Below, one piece after another: positions 33,641 to 44,946 of a DNA stretch of 64,000 nucleotides (position 1 is the stretch's first letter; every line of letters starts with the position of its first letter). Origin of the DNA: Stictocephala bisonia (lineage: Eukaryota; Arthropoda; Insecta; Hemiptera; Membracidae). Both the position numbers and the translations under genes were made by a program. Below the pieces are notes generated by a model that worked only from the letters and a program-made list of their open reading frames with translations, searched no databases and had not been told where the DNA came from. Where the stretch lies: NCBI GenBank assembly GCA_035578905.1, contig JAQJVL010000177.1, positions 310,001-374,000 on the forward strand. Reading direction: 5' to 3'.

Positions 33641-33724
33641 CGACCGTTGGCTCAGTGGGGATTCGAACACCTAGACTCTGCCTTCCGCAGTCAGAAGCCT
33701 TATCCACTGAGCCACTACGACGGT
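33641..33724 (-). ncRNA. tRNA-Arg-like sequence (SINE head or tRNA relic)
   Basis: The complement reads GTGGCTCAGTGGATAAGG (A-box/D-arm), then CTTCTGACTGCGGAAGG (anticodon-arm-like, GCG at the anticodon position), then GTGTTCGAATCCCC (B-box/T-arm). The order and wording resemble eukaryotic tRNA-Arg(ACG). A normal acceptor stem is missing, and GGCTCAGTGG can instead pair with the distal CCACTGAGCC. This favours a tRNA-derived SINE or pseudogene over a working tRNA. Confidence 0.5.
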
Positions 33725-34501
33725 AATATTCTATATCAAAAGAACCTGTATGCCTTTAAGTATCCATTATTTTCAATATTTTGTATATAGGAGAATTTTT
33801 GTTACACTAATGTCAAGTAATATTCTAAACAATCTTGCTCTCAGTCAACTGTAGAGATAGTCTCTGCTTTATTTATGTATTTACCATCGATAAGGCTGAA
33901 CAAATAGTGTTAATACGATTAAGGAATTAGTATTTATTTGTAACATTATTGTATTGATCATATTTGTTGGCATCCTTAGAGTTTTGGTTGTAAACGTAAT
34001 AACAAATTGTAACAGAAAATTAATATGATATTATTATCGGTCGAACAGACTGTTATTTTCTTACTACTCGGAAAAAGGACATAAAACAAACCAGAAGTTT
34101 ATAGGCATATTGCACTTTTCTTTTCCAGTTCAAGAAAATTAAAAACAAATGTGTATAATACAATTTTATATTTTACTATGTATATATTGATAATCTACAC
34201 GTATTTTTTAGCCCAATATTGATATCGTATCCAAGATAAATTGTTTAAATAATTACCCTTTCTAAGTGATAAATTCTTTTTTTTTAAATAATTTTTAATA
34301 ATTATTTAAAATTTTTTTTTTTTAATAATTATTTTAATTTAAATAATTCTAAAGTGATCAATACAAACTAATTACTCTCCTTATGCAGTTAGTCCGTTAG
34401 ATGTAAGAAAAATGCATTTACTATTGGTTTGTCAAAACTATTGATAGTTTAGTTTTTAACAAAACTCATAATGGATTCAATAGTTACAAATCGTGGAATG
34501 G
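33725..34501. other. AT-rich non-coding DNA
   Basis: It contains AT-rich palindromic stretches at 34280-34350. No gene recognised. Confidence 0.4.
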
Positions 34502-34778
34502 TACAGAGAAAAAAGAAACTGAGGTCGTTTTCTTATGACGGGAGCGAACGCCTACAGTGGCAGTTATCGTAAGTGTAAAGCTTGATAAAAATGTAGTAAT
34601 AATTTATGCATTTATCCTTTGGTATTAGGAGGGAATAAGGGAGAGACTGACAACGGTGCTGGTTCTGCCATCCGCACGGCGAGCTGGAGAACTATCAACT
34701 CGACACCCCAAGTTTCTATAACCCAACACCCATTCAGTGCACTATTGGATACGACCTCTGTTTCTTTTTTCTCTGTGT
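34502..34778 (+). mobile_element. family A MITE, best-preserved full-length copy
   Basis: It is bounded by TACAGAGAAAAAAGAAACTG and its near complement ending TTTTTTCTCTGTGTA. In order: GAGGTCG, GGAGCGAACGCC, GGAGGGAATAAGGGAGAGAC, GGTGCTGGTTCTGCCATC, CATTCAGTGCACTATTGG, GCGACCTCTG-type end. It can serve as the reference for the family, at about 277 bp. Confidence 0.85.
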
Positions 34779-37754
34779 AAAAGGTTAAAATATCTAGGTT
34801 ATCAGCGATTTTCATATTTTCGTCACCCTGTGATGTTAGAAATATTGAAACGACATTTGAAAAGTTATAGTTATAACAATTTGGAACCAAAATATCTGTA
34901 TAGCATATTCAATTATTTTTGTTGTTTAATAATCTAATTTATAGAATCTTTCATCATAATATTTCGTAAATAATATTCAGTTTAATTTCACCTTTTTAAA
35001 TTGTAACATTTTCTAGAAATTCCTAACACTCACTTATATTTTAAAATATAAAACTAATGTCATTCTATGCACATTGTTTTAAACTGTTTTTATGGTACCT
35101 GTTACTATGAATTACAGTACAAGTAAAGAAATTAAATATCTTTACTTTTTTGGTTTTTTATATTTGGTTACTTCATGTTATTCCAAACAGTGTATTCTCT
35201 TATTAAATGTCTATTTGAAAGAGTTTTTTTTTTTCTTATGAGAATTGTTGTTCTAGGAAATAAACTGATCATTCAGAACTTAGCTAACGTTAGCTATTAA
35301 TCTTTATTTTTTTACAAAAATGTAAAGCGTTGATTTGACAAGACGGGTCTGACCGTATTCTAGAAAGGTGATGGAATTGTACAAAGATATTTCACAGATT
35401 GCTGATCGTGCTGATACCTTAACCGCAAGACTGACGCATCGCTTTAACCTAACTATTACAGTATTTTATGTTAATTATTGTTTTATACTTACGTAGGACG
35501 TTAGAAATATATTTTAGAACCTATCATTAAATAATATGAATGCAGAAACAAGAAGACTGCCCACTCTAATGATTCCGTGAAGCCGGATTTTCTGTTTGGT
35601 GAAATTAGTTCATGTTAGGTTTTCACAGGTAGCGCCAGCGGTCTCCCTCTCTCTGTCTCTCTCCAGCACACACTGAAGTCACTAGTAGTGAGCTATTTGT
35701 AGTCGTCTGAGTGCTTAGTTGAACGAATTGCCGTTAGATAGCAGCACATGCACGTGTCTACATCAAATACATTGGCTTGGGCAGTCTATTTGTTTCTAGT
35801 CAACGATAATAGCAAAGAGTATGAGGTAGTCATGTTTTGTAGAAGTATCAACTTCTTTACTTTAAGTGTTTATAAAGTTACAATTTACTGATGTTTTGTA
35901 ATAAAAACATTTGACAACCCCTGATCTTTGACAAGTGTTTTAAATTTGCAGTAAAAGTAATTTCGTAAAATATCACTGTTTTGGGTTAGTTTTTTATTTG
36001 TATTTTTAATAAAATTTTGCCAGATTTTATTAAAATGTTTTTGATTAATTGACGATTTGCAAAGATTGTGAAGTTACTGGGTACGATTTCCACCCTTAAA
36101 GGGAATAATAGTTTGATAAGTGACAATTCTTAAACTGAAATTTAATTTAATCATAAGAAAAAAAACAAAACTTATAACGAGCTTAATCTACGCTTGTCGG
36201 CATGACTGTTTCTACTATATATTAAGTTTCGGAACAAAAAATGTTTAAATGTCTTATTCAATCCATAACTGTGAAATATCCATAAAACTTCACAATCCAC
36301 GCATCATTAGTAGATTAGTAAACTACAAGTTTTAACATTATTGTCAATGTTTGACGTAAAAGTTTTAAGTTACATGTGATGTAAATTTAGAATTAACTGG
36401 TAGTAAATTAAGTACGTTTATATATTTGTAAATTGTATTGTATAAATGCAGGAAGAAGATAACTGTACTAGAACAGATTGTGTACAAATAACTTTGGTGG
36501 TACTTGATAATAGAAGTTTCAAATCTTACAAACCAAATACTTAAATATAACCTTTTTTTGTAGGGATAAAACTAATAAATTAAAGTATGAACTGATTTAA
36601 TTGTTATTTAAAAATATAGTTAATTTATTTCAGTAATTATTTTGCTATCAATGCACTTAATAATACATCTTTTTAATCTGTAAGGCACTTTGTCCTGTCT
36701 AATGGTACAATTTTTAGTTTTACATAACAGCCAATACATATTAAAACATAATTTTATAGTAACATTTTGTTTCCGTTCTAATAATAAACAATTATGTGTA
36801 TATAAAATTTTTGTTGAAATATATCTGTAAACCCAAAATTGTTCAATAGCGTCAAATTTGGAATTCGTATTTGCAGTCTAAAAGCTAACTCCAAGTTAAC
36901 TCTTGAATCTTAAAAGATCTTTCCTTCAATAAAAATAGGAGAATCATGTTCATCCTTTTTATTGAGACATAACAATTTTTTAACGAATTATCTATAAACG
37001 AGATCAACTTTTTTTTTTTTTTTTAATTATTATTTTTCAAATCTACATATTCCAACTTTTTAAAGGACATATTTTAACCTAGGGTAGCAATATGTCACCC
37101 TTGTGTTATAATTATAACAAATTAAGTGTGATTGGAAAAAATGATAATCTAATTTTAAATTACAATAACTTCTTGAGATGACTTTTTTTAGAAAGTAATC
37201 GTAATTTTCTAAGAAAATATCATTTATAACCTGTAAAATAAATCAACAGAAGTGCTGTACATAGTTTAAATTTGAATAAAAAAGATTAATTTAATTCGTT
37301 TCAATCCCTCCCTCCTTTTCTGGCTCTAAATGTCTAATACGATTTGATTTATAAAAAAAAAAATAATCTTTAATAATTAAATATTTAACCTTGTTTCATT
37401 ATTATTTCAACTGCATGTTACTATATTTAATGGATTATAACATTTTTTAATCAGTTGTACAGCTATCAAAAATGGTTTATGTTAATTTTAATTATTTAAT
37501 TTTGATCATACATATTTGTGTAGTCAGGTGGCCTTTTCTAAGTTCACCCGGCCTTGTTAATTATCTAGTCTAACCGATTTAGTTGTTCTGTATATTGTCT
37601 GTATCTGTCTTTATACATTTATAGTTTTCATGTACAGCTTTGGCACACGATGTATACAACATCATTATTGATTAAAATATTATTTATTATCAAATAATTG
37701 TACGTTTAATTACCTCGTATTCGTCGATGTCGAAAAAAGTTAAGGAGCTTGATA
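34779..37754. other. 3-kb AT-rich non-coding DNA
   Basis: No gene or repeat family was recognised. A moderately GC-richer patch at 35560-35790 (CAGGTAGCGCCAGCGGTC, then CACATGCACGTGTC with an E-box) could be regulatory. A run of T lies at 37009-37024. Confidence 0.4.
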
Positions 37755-37990
37755 AACATAGTTAAACTAGCCGACATCCCTTGCCTACTGGGTGGTTCTC
37801 TACGCTTGCTTACTCTTCCCTCCGAGGTAAACCATCACATCAATATAAAAGCTCAGCCTGTTGCAAAGTTTTATAGTCTAGAAACCCCTATAAAACTTTG
37901 CACTACTTAGGGGATGCAAAGTAGTGCAAAGATGTCATAGTTAGTAGAAATCACCCCAAAAATTCCCTCTCGCTCCGATCATCAATCCTA
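37755..37990 (+). repeat. family C dispersed repeat with overlapping hairpins
   Basis: It shares the order of 11880-12106 (AGCCGACATC, GGGTGGTTCTCTACGC, CAATATAAAAGCTCAGCCTG, AGTTAGTAGAAAT). Two perfect palindromes overlap here. GCAAAGTTTTATAG (37863-37876) pairs with 37888-37901, and CTTTGCACTACTT (37896-37908) pairs with 37919-37931. They share CTTTGC, so only one can form at a time. Confidence 0.72.
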
Positions 37991-38199
37991 AATGTAATTC
38001 TTCTAAAATATATCAAACTTTAAATATAATTCCTAACTATTTTTAATTACAAACTCACTATCAGCTTATGGCCCACTAGAATGAACCTTTAATCGTTTCA
38101 CGCCGTTCGCTATCACTCATCATAACAATATACACGAAATTAACAAAGTAAACGAACAATGTTTTAGACCGCTGTCGGTAAGATTGTATGTACACTATA

Positions 38200-38375
38200 G
38201 TTTACTTACGTGTGTAGGCAGTCGATCTGTCTACTAGAGAACTAGACGACGGGTTTCAAATTGTTACTTGAAATTGTAAAAAAAAAAAAAACAAAAAAAA
38301 ACAAATTGATTAGAAACGCGTCGTCTAGGTCTCTGGTGGACAGATTTGACTGATTAATACACGTAAGTAAATATT
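38200..38375. mobile_element. palindromic MITE inside the left arm
   Basis: TTTACTTACGTGTGTAGGC (about 38208) and its imperfect complement TACACGTAAGTAAAT (38357-38371) bracket arms containing CGATCTGTC, AGAGAACTAGACGACG and CGTCGTCTAGGTCTCTGG. The centre is an A-rich run. The same unit occurs inverted at 44165-44345. Confidence 0.7.
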
Positions 38376-38554
38376 GATCGTCTGTCCGGGGCTAAAATGT
38401 CTAATTTTAAAGTCTACTACGGGCTGTCGACTTCCCAGCAGTAGCCTGGTGATCTGCGAAACGACCGTCTTAAGGGTCGTTAATGTTAATAGTTTCAACG
38501 GCCCAATATAGAAAATACTCCCAGGATTAAAACACTGGTAACCTTAAAGAGAAT

Positions 38555-38736
38555 AATTATTTCTCCGAGGGCAGGGCCAGCACCGTTGTCAGTCCCTCCA
38601 CTTATTCCCCTCAAAATCCTGAGGGATTATTGTACTAATTAATATTACAAACACAAAATATTTATATTAGTGTTAACTTACCCATAAACGTTCACTACAG
38701 CCAAAAGAAATCAACCTCTTCCTTTTTCTCTCTGTG
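38555..38736 (-). mobile_element. family A MITE (outer copy, left arm)
   Basis: AGGGCCAGCACCGTTGTCAG, CCACTTATTCCCCTC and AACCTCTTCCTTTTTCTC with a CTCTGTG end (38736) identify the family. It is shortened at the other terminus. Confidence 0.72.
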
Positions 38737-38743
38737 ACTTTAT

Positions 38744-38965
38744 CTAATTGAACGATAATCGATTGTTCCACCAATTTATACGAATGTTTTTCATTCGATT
38801 AACCTTGTTAGAACCGAAATGTCTCGTCGTTTTGTTGAGCACGTCCTGTGGTACAAAAGGCCTAATCGGGGAGACAAGTGCTCTTAACCCCGGCGATTGA
38901 TGTAGGGGCGAATGAATGGACCCTCCTACAGTGGAATCCTGGGAGAGTTTTTTGTCTCCGTCCAT
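38744..38965 (-). CDS. 73-codon open frame, product unknown (present in both arms)
   Basis: It encodes a basic 73-residue peptide beginning MDGDKKLSQDSTVGG and ending NNRLSFN. The right arm (43578-43799) predicts exactly the same peptide. It lies between the two family A copies of the arm. No signal peptide, domain or resemblance to known transposase was seen. Recent duplication alone can explain the identity, so coding status is unproven. Confidence 0.2.
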   Translation of the reverse strand: MDGDKKLSQDSTVGGSIHSPLHQSPGLRALVSPIRPFVPQDVLNKTTRHFGSNKVNRMKNIRINWWNNRLSFN

Positions 38966-39270
38966 TCAAATTCCTTAAGCGGTTGTCATTAATCAAACCG
39001 TCTCTTCAAGGGAATTACCTTTGATAGCGGCAATCACGAGGGAGGCTATTCATTATTTCCATTCATTAGTCGATTATGTAAGTGTTTTACAGTTTTAGAT
39101 TAGTGTTTGTGTGGTTTTAATTAATTGGCAGTTTTTGTTTTGATTTGTTGTTTTATTGAGATATGTTTTTGTTTCGTGTATTTTTGTTGTTTATTCGAAT
39201 TACATCTATGTATTTTAACGTAATTTATTGTAATATTTTCTTATGGAGTAAACTCACTCTTTAGTTTAAT

Positions 39271-39478
39271 CACAGAGAAAAAATTCAGAGATCACTTTCT
39301 AACGGCAGCAGCAAAAGGTTCAGTGGCAGTTAGTTAACTCTGATGTTAATCTTTATAGATTTTTAATAATAATTACTAAGTTTATTCTTTAGGATGTGCA
39401 TGGCAATAAGGGAAGGTACTGACAATGGTGCTGGCCCTGCGATCTGCATTGAGAATTGGAGATATTACTTGACACCCA
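39271..39478 (+). mobile_element. family A MITE (inner copy, left arm), truncated
   Basis: It starts CACAGAGAAAAAATTCAGAG and continues through GCAGCAGCAAAAGGTTCAG, GCAATAAGGGAAGGTACTG, GCTGGCCCTGCGATC and ATTACTTGACACCC. The right terminus is lost. The right-arm counterpart (42943-43281) is longer. Confidence 0.72.
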
Positions 39479-40269
39479 TACAATCATTTTTTTTCTCGTT
39501 TGAATTTGATATGAGAGAAGGAACGTACAATATTCGGCTGTTATCAATTTGAATTTGATTAAATTTGGACATCCATTAAGAACAGAATTTTAACTAATAC
39601 AGTAACTTTGAAAAAATGTCATAACTAAAGAATTTTGACTAGTAACGTCAAACAATGGGTGAAAGTAAAATTGAGTAGGATTTAGTTTTATTTCAGATCA
39701 GTATCTCTCTGTTGTTCAATAGGAATTTGTGCAGTAATTGAAATAATTATGAAAACTACCTATTTTAATTTTAGAATCGAATGTATTTACTATATGACAC
39801 TTGATAAATTGTACGTTCCTCATTTTATACACATTTTCCCGAAATTCCGTTCGTTAACTTTCAATTTCAACAGACTGTGTGTTTGTAGATGTATCCTGCG
39901 ACTTGTATAGCAATAAGATTAAGGTAATCAAGGAAATATACATAGCTATCAAATGCACACACAAAAAATTCGCCTAATCTGTCATCTTATGTGCTTACGG
40001 TTCGTAGCAATATTTATTAGAAAAGCCATTTTCCGAACCCTAACTTGACAACTAACGGATGTGTGTAAAACTGACATATAGAAAAAGCGAGTATAACGTT
40101 TTCTATCTATAAGATTGTCACTCGTCTACATTCCAAACGAAAACACTCAAAATGTTGAATTTTCTGTTTATGTTGCATTAATAATTTTTCCATAACTTGT
40201 TCCTTAAAGAACTTGTCCTTAAGGAACTTTCCTTCCTTGTGATCCTCTCCAACACTTCGCTAAATATAC
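39458..40269. other. AT-rich spacer of the inverted repeat
   Basis: No gene recognised. Nested short palindromes of the GTTCCTTAA type at 40199-40232. Confidence 0.4.
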
Positions 40270-41139
40270 CGTAGATTATCTCCCGTCATCATGGAATCAT
40301 CCAATGGATTAAACTACAAACCCGGTAATCCTTCTCATGTAGTTAGTTATCGTTCAATCAGTCTCCTCACAACACATTGGAGATATTTGAAAAAACCTTC
40401 CAACAGTTTTTTACGTATATGAAAATAGTTCATATACGTGAAGCCTGTGTAGTTCAAGTACCTGTTCATTATTAAGTACAGTAAATTTATGTAATAGTTA
40501 ACTGTTATTTAATTAACATGTACATTAATTAACTGTTCTTTAGTAAGAACAGTTAATTAATTAATGTAATAGTTAACTTCAATGTGGTTTCTGCCCTATT
40601 ATTTTACGTATCATTAACTAACTACTAAGAGAATCAGAAGACATTCCAGCAAAAAAAAGCCATACTGCTATTGTATTTTCAGTCATAGCCCCAATCCTTT
40701 CATCACGTTTGGCATAATTGTATGTTGATTAAGCAATGGGGATTTGGAAACCCTTGTTATCTATTAACAATTCTAAAACATTAATGGCAGAATACTTTCC
40801 GTCGAAATTGATAGCGATCTCTCTTCGACCTGCCTAATCATCACCGGGGTACCTCAAGGTGTTGTTTTTGTCTCCTCTTGCTCTTGCTGTTTTTAATACT
40901 CTTATCTGTTCTACGCAACACGATGTCTCGTTGCATTTTACAGCGCTGACGAGTATATGGGAGGCCACATAATCAGATGACTGACAACTGGCATGAATAA
41001 ATGTGTGACTGAAAATTATGATGTTTGAATGAGGTTTCGATGTGGTATGAATGTATTCATTTGATTTTTTTATATAAATATTTTACGATTGATATACACT
41101 TTTACTATGTCTTTGCAAAATAAACTTGATTTGATTTCA
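40270..41139 (+). pseudogene. degraded non-LTR retrotransposon
   Basis: At 40313-40400 the frame reads YKPGNPSHVVSYRSISLL, matching the reverse-transcriptase segment of the KPGK-x-YRPISLL type. At 40807-40920, VEIDSDLSS...TGVPQG and, after a frameshift, SPLALAVFNTL match the GVPQGSxLSPLLF region. The stretch between (40410-40765) is filled with unrelated sequence and palindromes. The 3' end (40930-41139) is a non-coding tail ending TAAACTTGATTTGATTTC, found again at 60838-61089. Frameshifts, insertion and missing domains make it inactive. Confidence 0.8.
40413..40561. repeat. two perfect palindromes inside the retrotransposon remnant
   Basis: ACGTATATGAA (40413-40423) pairs with 40429-40439 over a 5-base loop. 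ATTAATTAACTGTTCTT (40524-40540) pairs with 40545-40561 over a 4-base loop. Confidence 0.85.
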
Positions 41140-41589
41140 CGTTTGAACTACAACTACGACTACAGAGTCCTTAGATCATGTTACTTGGTTTGGAAAATAC
41201 AGGTAGCTACTAAAAAATAATAAGGTACAGATTTTCAAACTTCATACAACAGCAGGTGCTCACAATATTGTAATTTTAGGTGAAGAAATGCATTGGTATC
41301 ATGAAGATCAAGCAATAAACTATGCAGGAGATTTTTGGATAGAAAACTAAATAGAAAACTCCACATAAATAAGAAAAATATTTTTTTATAAGTAAGATTT
41401 CCTTTCCCTAAAAAAATCACACTAGTGATCTTGGTATGAGCGAAATACTCAAAAGAAATTACTCTTGTCCAACAAACGAAATTAAAAAAAACCGATTGTC
41501 ACCTCTCACCAATCTGTCATCTCGTACGTTACACAAGCGTGAACTTTGTTTTCCCATGAGTGATTTGCATTAACAGTTATTTTTGGCAA
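41140..41589. other. AT-rich non-coding DNA
   Basis: No gene recognised. Confidence 0.4.
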
Positions 41590-41720
41590 ATTGGGAACGC
41601 CTCGGTCTGCGCATGCCTAGTGCCCACGGAGAGTGTAAGAGTGCCGCGCCTGCGTAGTGGCGACATCATCATAAACCAGGCGCCTACCTCCCACCCCACC
41701 ACATATCTCACTTAATCAGT
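41590..41720. promoter_or_regulatory. short GC-rich island, candidate regulatory element
   Basis: It contains TCTGCGCATGCC (NRF-1-like), CCGCGCCTGCG and CCAGGCGCC, echoing the island at 9480-9690, and a CCCACCCCACC box. It lies within the spacer of the inverted repeat. Composition and motif evidence only. Confidence 0.2.
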
Positions 41721-42942
41721 TAATTATACCTTTAGGGTCCTCTTTGATGCATGCCATCCGCTTCCTCGCTACTTTTGGTAAGTTTAACTACACGTGCTGA
41801 TAGACGATTTATGAAGGAATAATGGTAGACATGATTGGAGTTGGACGACACCCTTGATTATATTATTACTTACAAATAGATATCTCACGCAATAGGAATA
41901 TTTAGTTAGTAAGGTCTGCTACCACAGCTGGCTTAAAATGCATTGCATTTACTTGGAACTGCACTAGCGCTCCACAACGGAGCAGAAAAACAGCTAATAA
42001 TTGGAGACACAACATTTGACATTGGATGAGAAATTTATCTGTGTGGTAAAAAATCAATGATGAAACGTACTCAGTTAGTAAAGATAGAACACAATAAATT
42101 ATTTTGTTAAATAAATACAAATACGAAATTGTTGTAGTGATCTTTATGGGATATCTTCACTCCTTTGGAGACAGCTGATTCCAAACACTTACTACTTTAT
42201 CTCTATGTTTCTGTATATCATCTTTAACTGTCAAACACGACGTTGACGTCCACTTCATTGGTATTTCACTACGTCTTCCCAATTGACAGCTGTATATGGT
42301 ATACAGATAAATACAGGAACACGTCCTAATTGACTTTCAATACTGTTTGAGCTGCTTGATGAGGTTCAGTAAGTGCTATATTCTTACAATTATTTACCCT
42401 AGAATTGAGGTGCCAAACCATGCGTAATAAATAACAATTTAAATTCACGCTTAGTTTATTGCATCATTCGTTTCAAATCACAAATATAAATAATAACAAA
42501 CAGGTCAAAAATGAAATTTAATACTAATAATAATGTAACAGTAAACCACAAAATGTAAAAAAAATATATGGAAGATATAGACCTTAATTTTATTTTATAC
42601 TTTGTGTGTGGCGTGCTTTTATGCGTTTTTATTGCATTGTGAGATTTAACAGAACTTCTCTTTTTACAAACGATTCGTGTGAAATATTTTAAGCGAGGAA
42701 TTTTTCAACAAACGCACACCATGCGACCTCTAAAATCTTCTGCTAAGTAGAATTTATAGGAAGCCACCAGTCCGTAATGGCTATCTCGCCCTTTAAACAA
42801 ATATATAATAGGCATTAATCCTGGCAAGTTCCTTCTCTGACAACTTACTTCGCAGTAAACAAAACCAAAGATTTTAAAAATGAGAACACTTTTCTTGTTA
42901 TTTCGAGCTATTTGTTGAATATCCATGGAACCACGGTTACAA
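41721..42942. other. AT-rich non-coding DNA
   Basis: A minus-strand frame at 42705-42971 (88 codons) runs into the family A MITE and has no known domain. No gene is called. Confidence 0.4.
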
Positions 42943-43281
42943 CACAGATAAGAAAGAAACAGAGGTCGCATTCAGTAGTAAGCCGAATGACTGTGGACCG
43001 AATGAGTGTGGAGCTTATTTTAATTTTATTATAATAATTAATTATATAATTATAAAATAATTAATTTATATTAAATAATAAGCTCAATTCTTAAATTCTC
43101 AATGCGGATGACAGGGCCAGCACCATTGTCAGTACCTTCCCTTATTGCCATGCACATCCTAAAGAATAAACTTAGTAATTATTATTAAAAATCTATAAAG
43201 ATTAACATCAGAGTTAACTAATTGCCACTGAACCTTTTGCTGCTGCCGTTAGAAAGTGATCTCTGAATTTTTTTCTCTGTG
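42943..43281 (-). mobile_element. family A MITE (inner copy, right arm) with AT insert
   Basis: The ends are CACAGATAAGAAAGAAACAG (42943) and TTTTTTCTCTGTG (ends 43281). An insert of about 70 bp of AT-rich sequence (43018-43085) follows the GGACCGAATGAGTGTGGA segment. The inverted-repeat homology stops at 43094, inside this MITE. Confidence 0.75.
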
Positions 43282-43577
43282 ATTAAACTAAATAGTGAGT
43301 TTACTCCATAAGAATAAATTACATTAAAATACATAGATGTAATTCGAATAAACAACAAAAAATACACGAAACAAAAACATAACTTAATAAAACAACAAAT
43401 CAAAACAAAAACTGCCAATTAATTAAAACCACACAAACACTAATCTAAAACTGTAAAACACTTACATAATCGACTAATGAATGGAAATAATGAATAGCCT
43501 CCCTCGTGATTGCCGCTATCAAAGGTAATTCCCTCGAAGAGATGGTTTGATTAATGACAACCGCTTAAGGAATTTGA

Positions 43578-43799
43578 ATGGACGGAGACAAAAAACTCTC
43601 CCAGGATTCCACTGTAGGAGGGTCCATTCATTCGCCCCTACATCAATCGCCGGGGTTAAGAGCACTTGTCTCCCCGATTAGGCCTTTTGTACCACAGGAC
43701 GTGCTCAACAAAACGACGAGACATTTCGGTTCTAACAAGGTTAATCGAATGAAAAACATTCGTATAAATTGGTGGAACAATCGATTATCGTTCAATTAG
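43578..43799 (+). CDS. 73-codon open frame, product unknown (right arm)
   Basis: The predicted peptide is identical to that of 38744-38965. No recognisable domain. See that entry for the reasons coding status is uncertain. Confidence 0.2.
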   Translation: MDGDKKLSQDSTVGGSIHSPLHQSPGLRALVSPIRPFVPQDVLNKTTRHFGSNKVNRMKNIRINWWNNRLSFN

Positions 43800-43806
43800 A
43801 TAAAGT

Positions 43807-43985
43807 CACAGAGAGAAAAAGGAAGAGGTTGATTTCTTTTGGCTGTAGTGAACGTTTATGGGTAAGTTAACACTAATATAAATATTTTGCGTTTGTAATA
43901 ATAATTATTCTAATAATCCCTCAGGATTTTGAGGGGAATAAGGGGAGGGACTGACAACGGTGATGGCCCTGCCCTCGGAGAAATA
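43807..43985 (+). mobile_element. family A MITE (outer copy, right arm)
   Basis: It starts CACAGAGAGAAAAAGGAAG and includes GGCTGTAGTGAACG and GGGGAATAAGGGGAGGGAC. It is the mirror of 38555-38736, and its far terminus is missing in the same way. Confidence 0.72.
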
Positions 43986-44446
43986 ATTATTCTATTTAAG
44001 GTTAGCAGTGTTTAAATCCCGGGAGGATTTTCTATATTGGGCCGTTGAAACTATTAACATTAACGACCCTTAAGACGGTCGTTTCGCAGATCACCAGGCT
44101 ACTGCTGGGAAGTCGACAGCCCTTAGTAGACTTTCAAATTAGACATTTTAGCCCCGGACAGACGATCAATATTTACTTACGTGTATTAATCAGTCAAATC
44201 TGTCCACCAGAGACCTAGACGACGCGTTTCTAATCAATTTGATTTTTTATTTTTTTTTTTTACAATTTCAAGTAACAATTTGAAACCCGTCGTCTAGTTC
44301 TCTGGTGGACAGATCGACTGCCTACACACGTAAGTAAACTATTATACCGACAGCGGTCTAAAACATTGTTCGTTTATTTTGTTAGTTTCGTGTATATTGT
44401 TATGATTAGTGATAGCGAACGGCGTGAAACGATTAAAGGTTCATTC

Positions 44447-44946
44447 ATACCAACACTAATTTTTTTCTAGAATATTACAAATATTTTAACATTTTTTGGA
44501 TTTTCTAGATTCTTTTCCAATTTTTTTCTGATCCTACAAATACCTACGACTAGTGTTTTACATACCATCTTCCACCCCATATCTGACCGTATAACGGCAC
44601 GTGAACGTTTATCTACATACTCGAACACTTCCAAGTGGTAGTAAAACTAGTATTATTATTATTTATGCCTGTTTACACAGTAATATGTACGTATGGACTT
44701 CAAACATGGGTTCTTTTAGTATTTAGTAACAAACATTTGATAAACACTTTATTCTTATTTCACTAATCATAATTAATTTTAACTTTTCAGATAATATCTT
44801 TAATAGAACTTTAATGTCTTTTAGCTTTTTTTACAAAAATCACTACCATGGAATCCGTGTTAATATTTTATATTAAAAATACCTTTTAGGCCAATTCAAC
44901 ACAATATTATCAAATTTATACTAACAGACGAATTTAAAATTTTAAT
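44447..44946. other. AT-rich spacer before the 45-bp array
   Basis: Nothing recognised. Confidence 0.4.

Larger units (their letters stand above)
38079..39457. repeat. left arm of a 6.4-kb inverted repeat
   Basis: From GAATGAACCTTTAATCG (38079) inward, the sequence is nearly identical to the reverse complement of 43094-44446, with only scattered single-base differences and small indels seen by eye. The arm contains a palindromic unit (38200-38375), one family A copy, a 73-codon frame and a second family A copy. A spacer of about 3.6 kb separates the arms. It is a recent inverted duplication or a large foldback transposon. Confidence 0.88.
43094..44446. repeat. right arm of the 6.4-kb inverted repeat
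   Basis: It is the reverse complement of 38079-39457 and ends at GGTTCATTC (44446). It includes the counterpart frame at 43578-43799, an outer family A copy at 43807-43985 and the palindromic unit at 44165-44345. Confidence 0.88.

Noticed and set aside
42705..42971. 88-codon minus-strand frame as a host gene
   Set aside because: It runs into the terminus of a family A MITE and has no similarity I can recognise.
38079..44446. Polinton/Maverick element
   Set aside because: Long terminal inverted repeats fit, but the interior has no polymerase, integrase or capsid-type frames and the total is too short.
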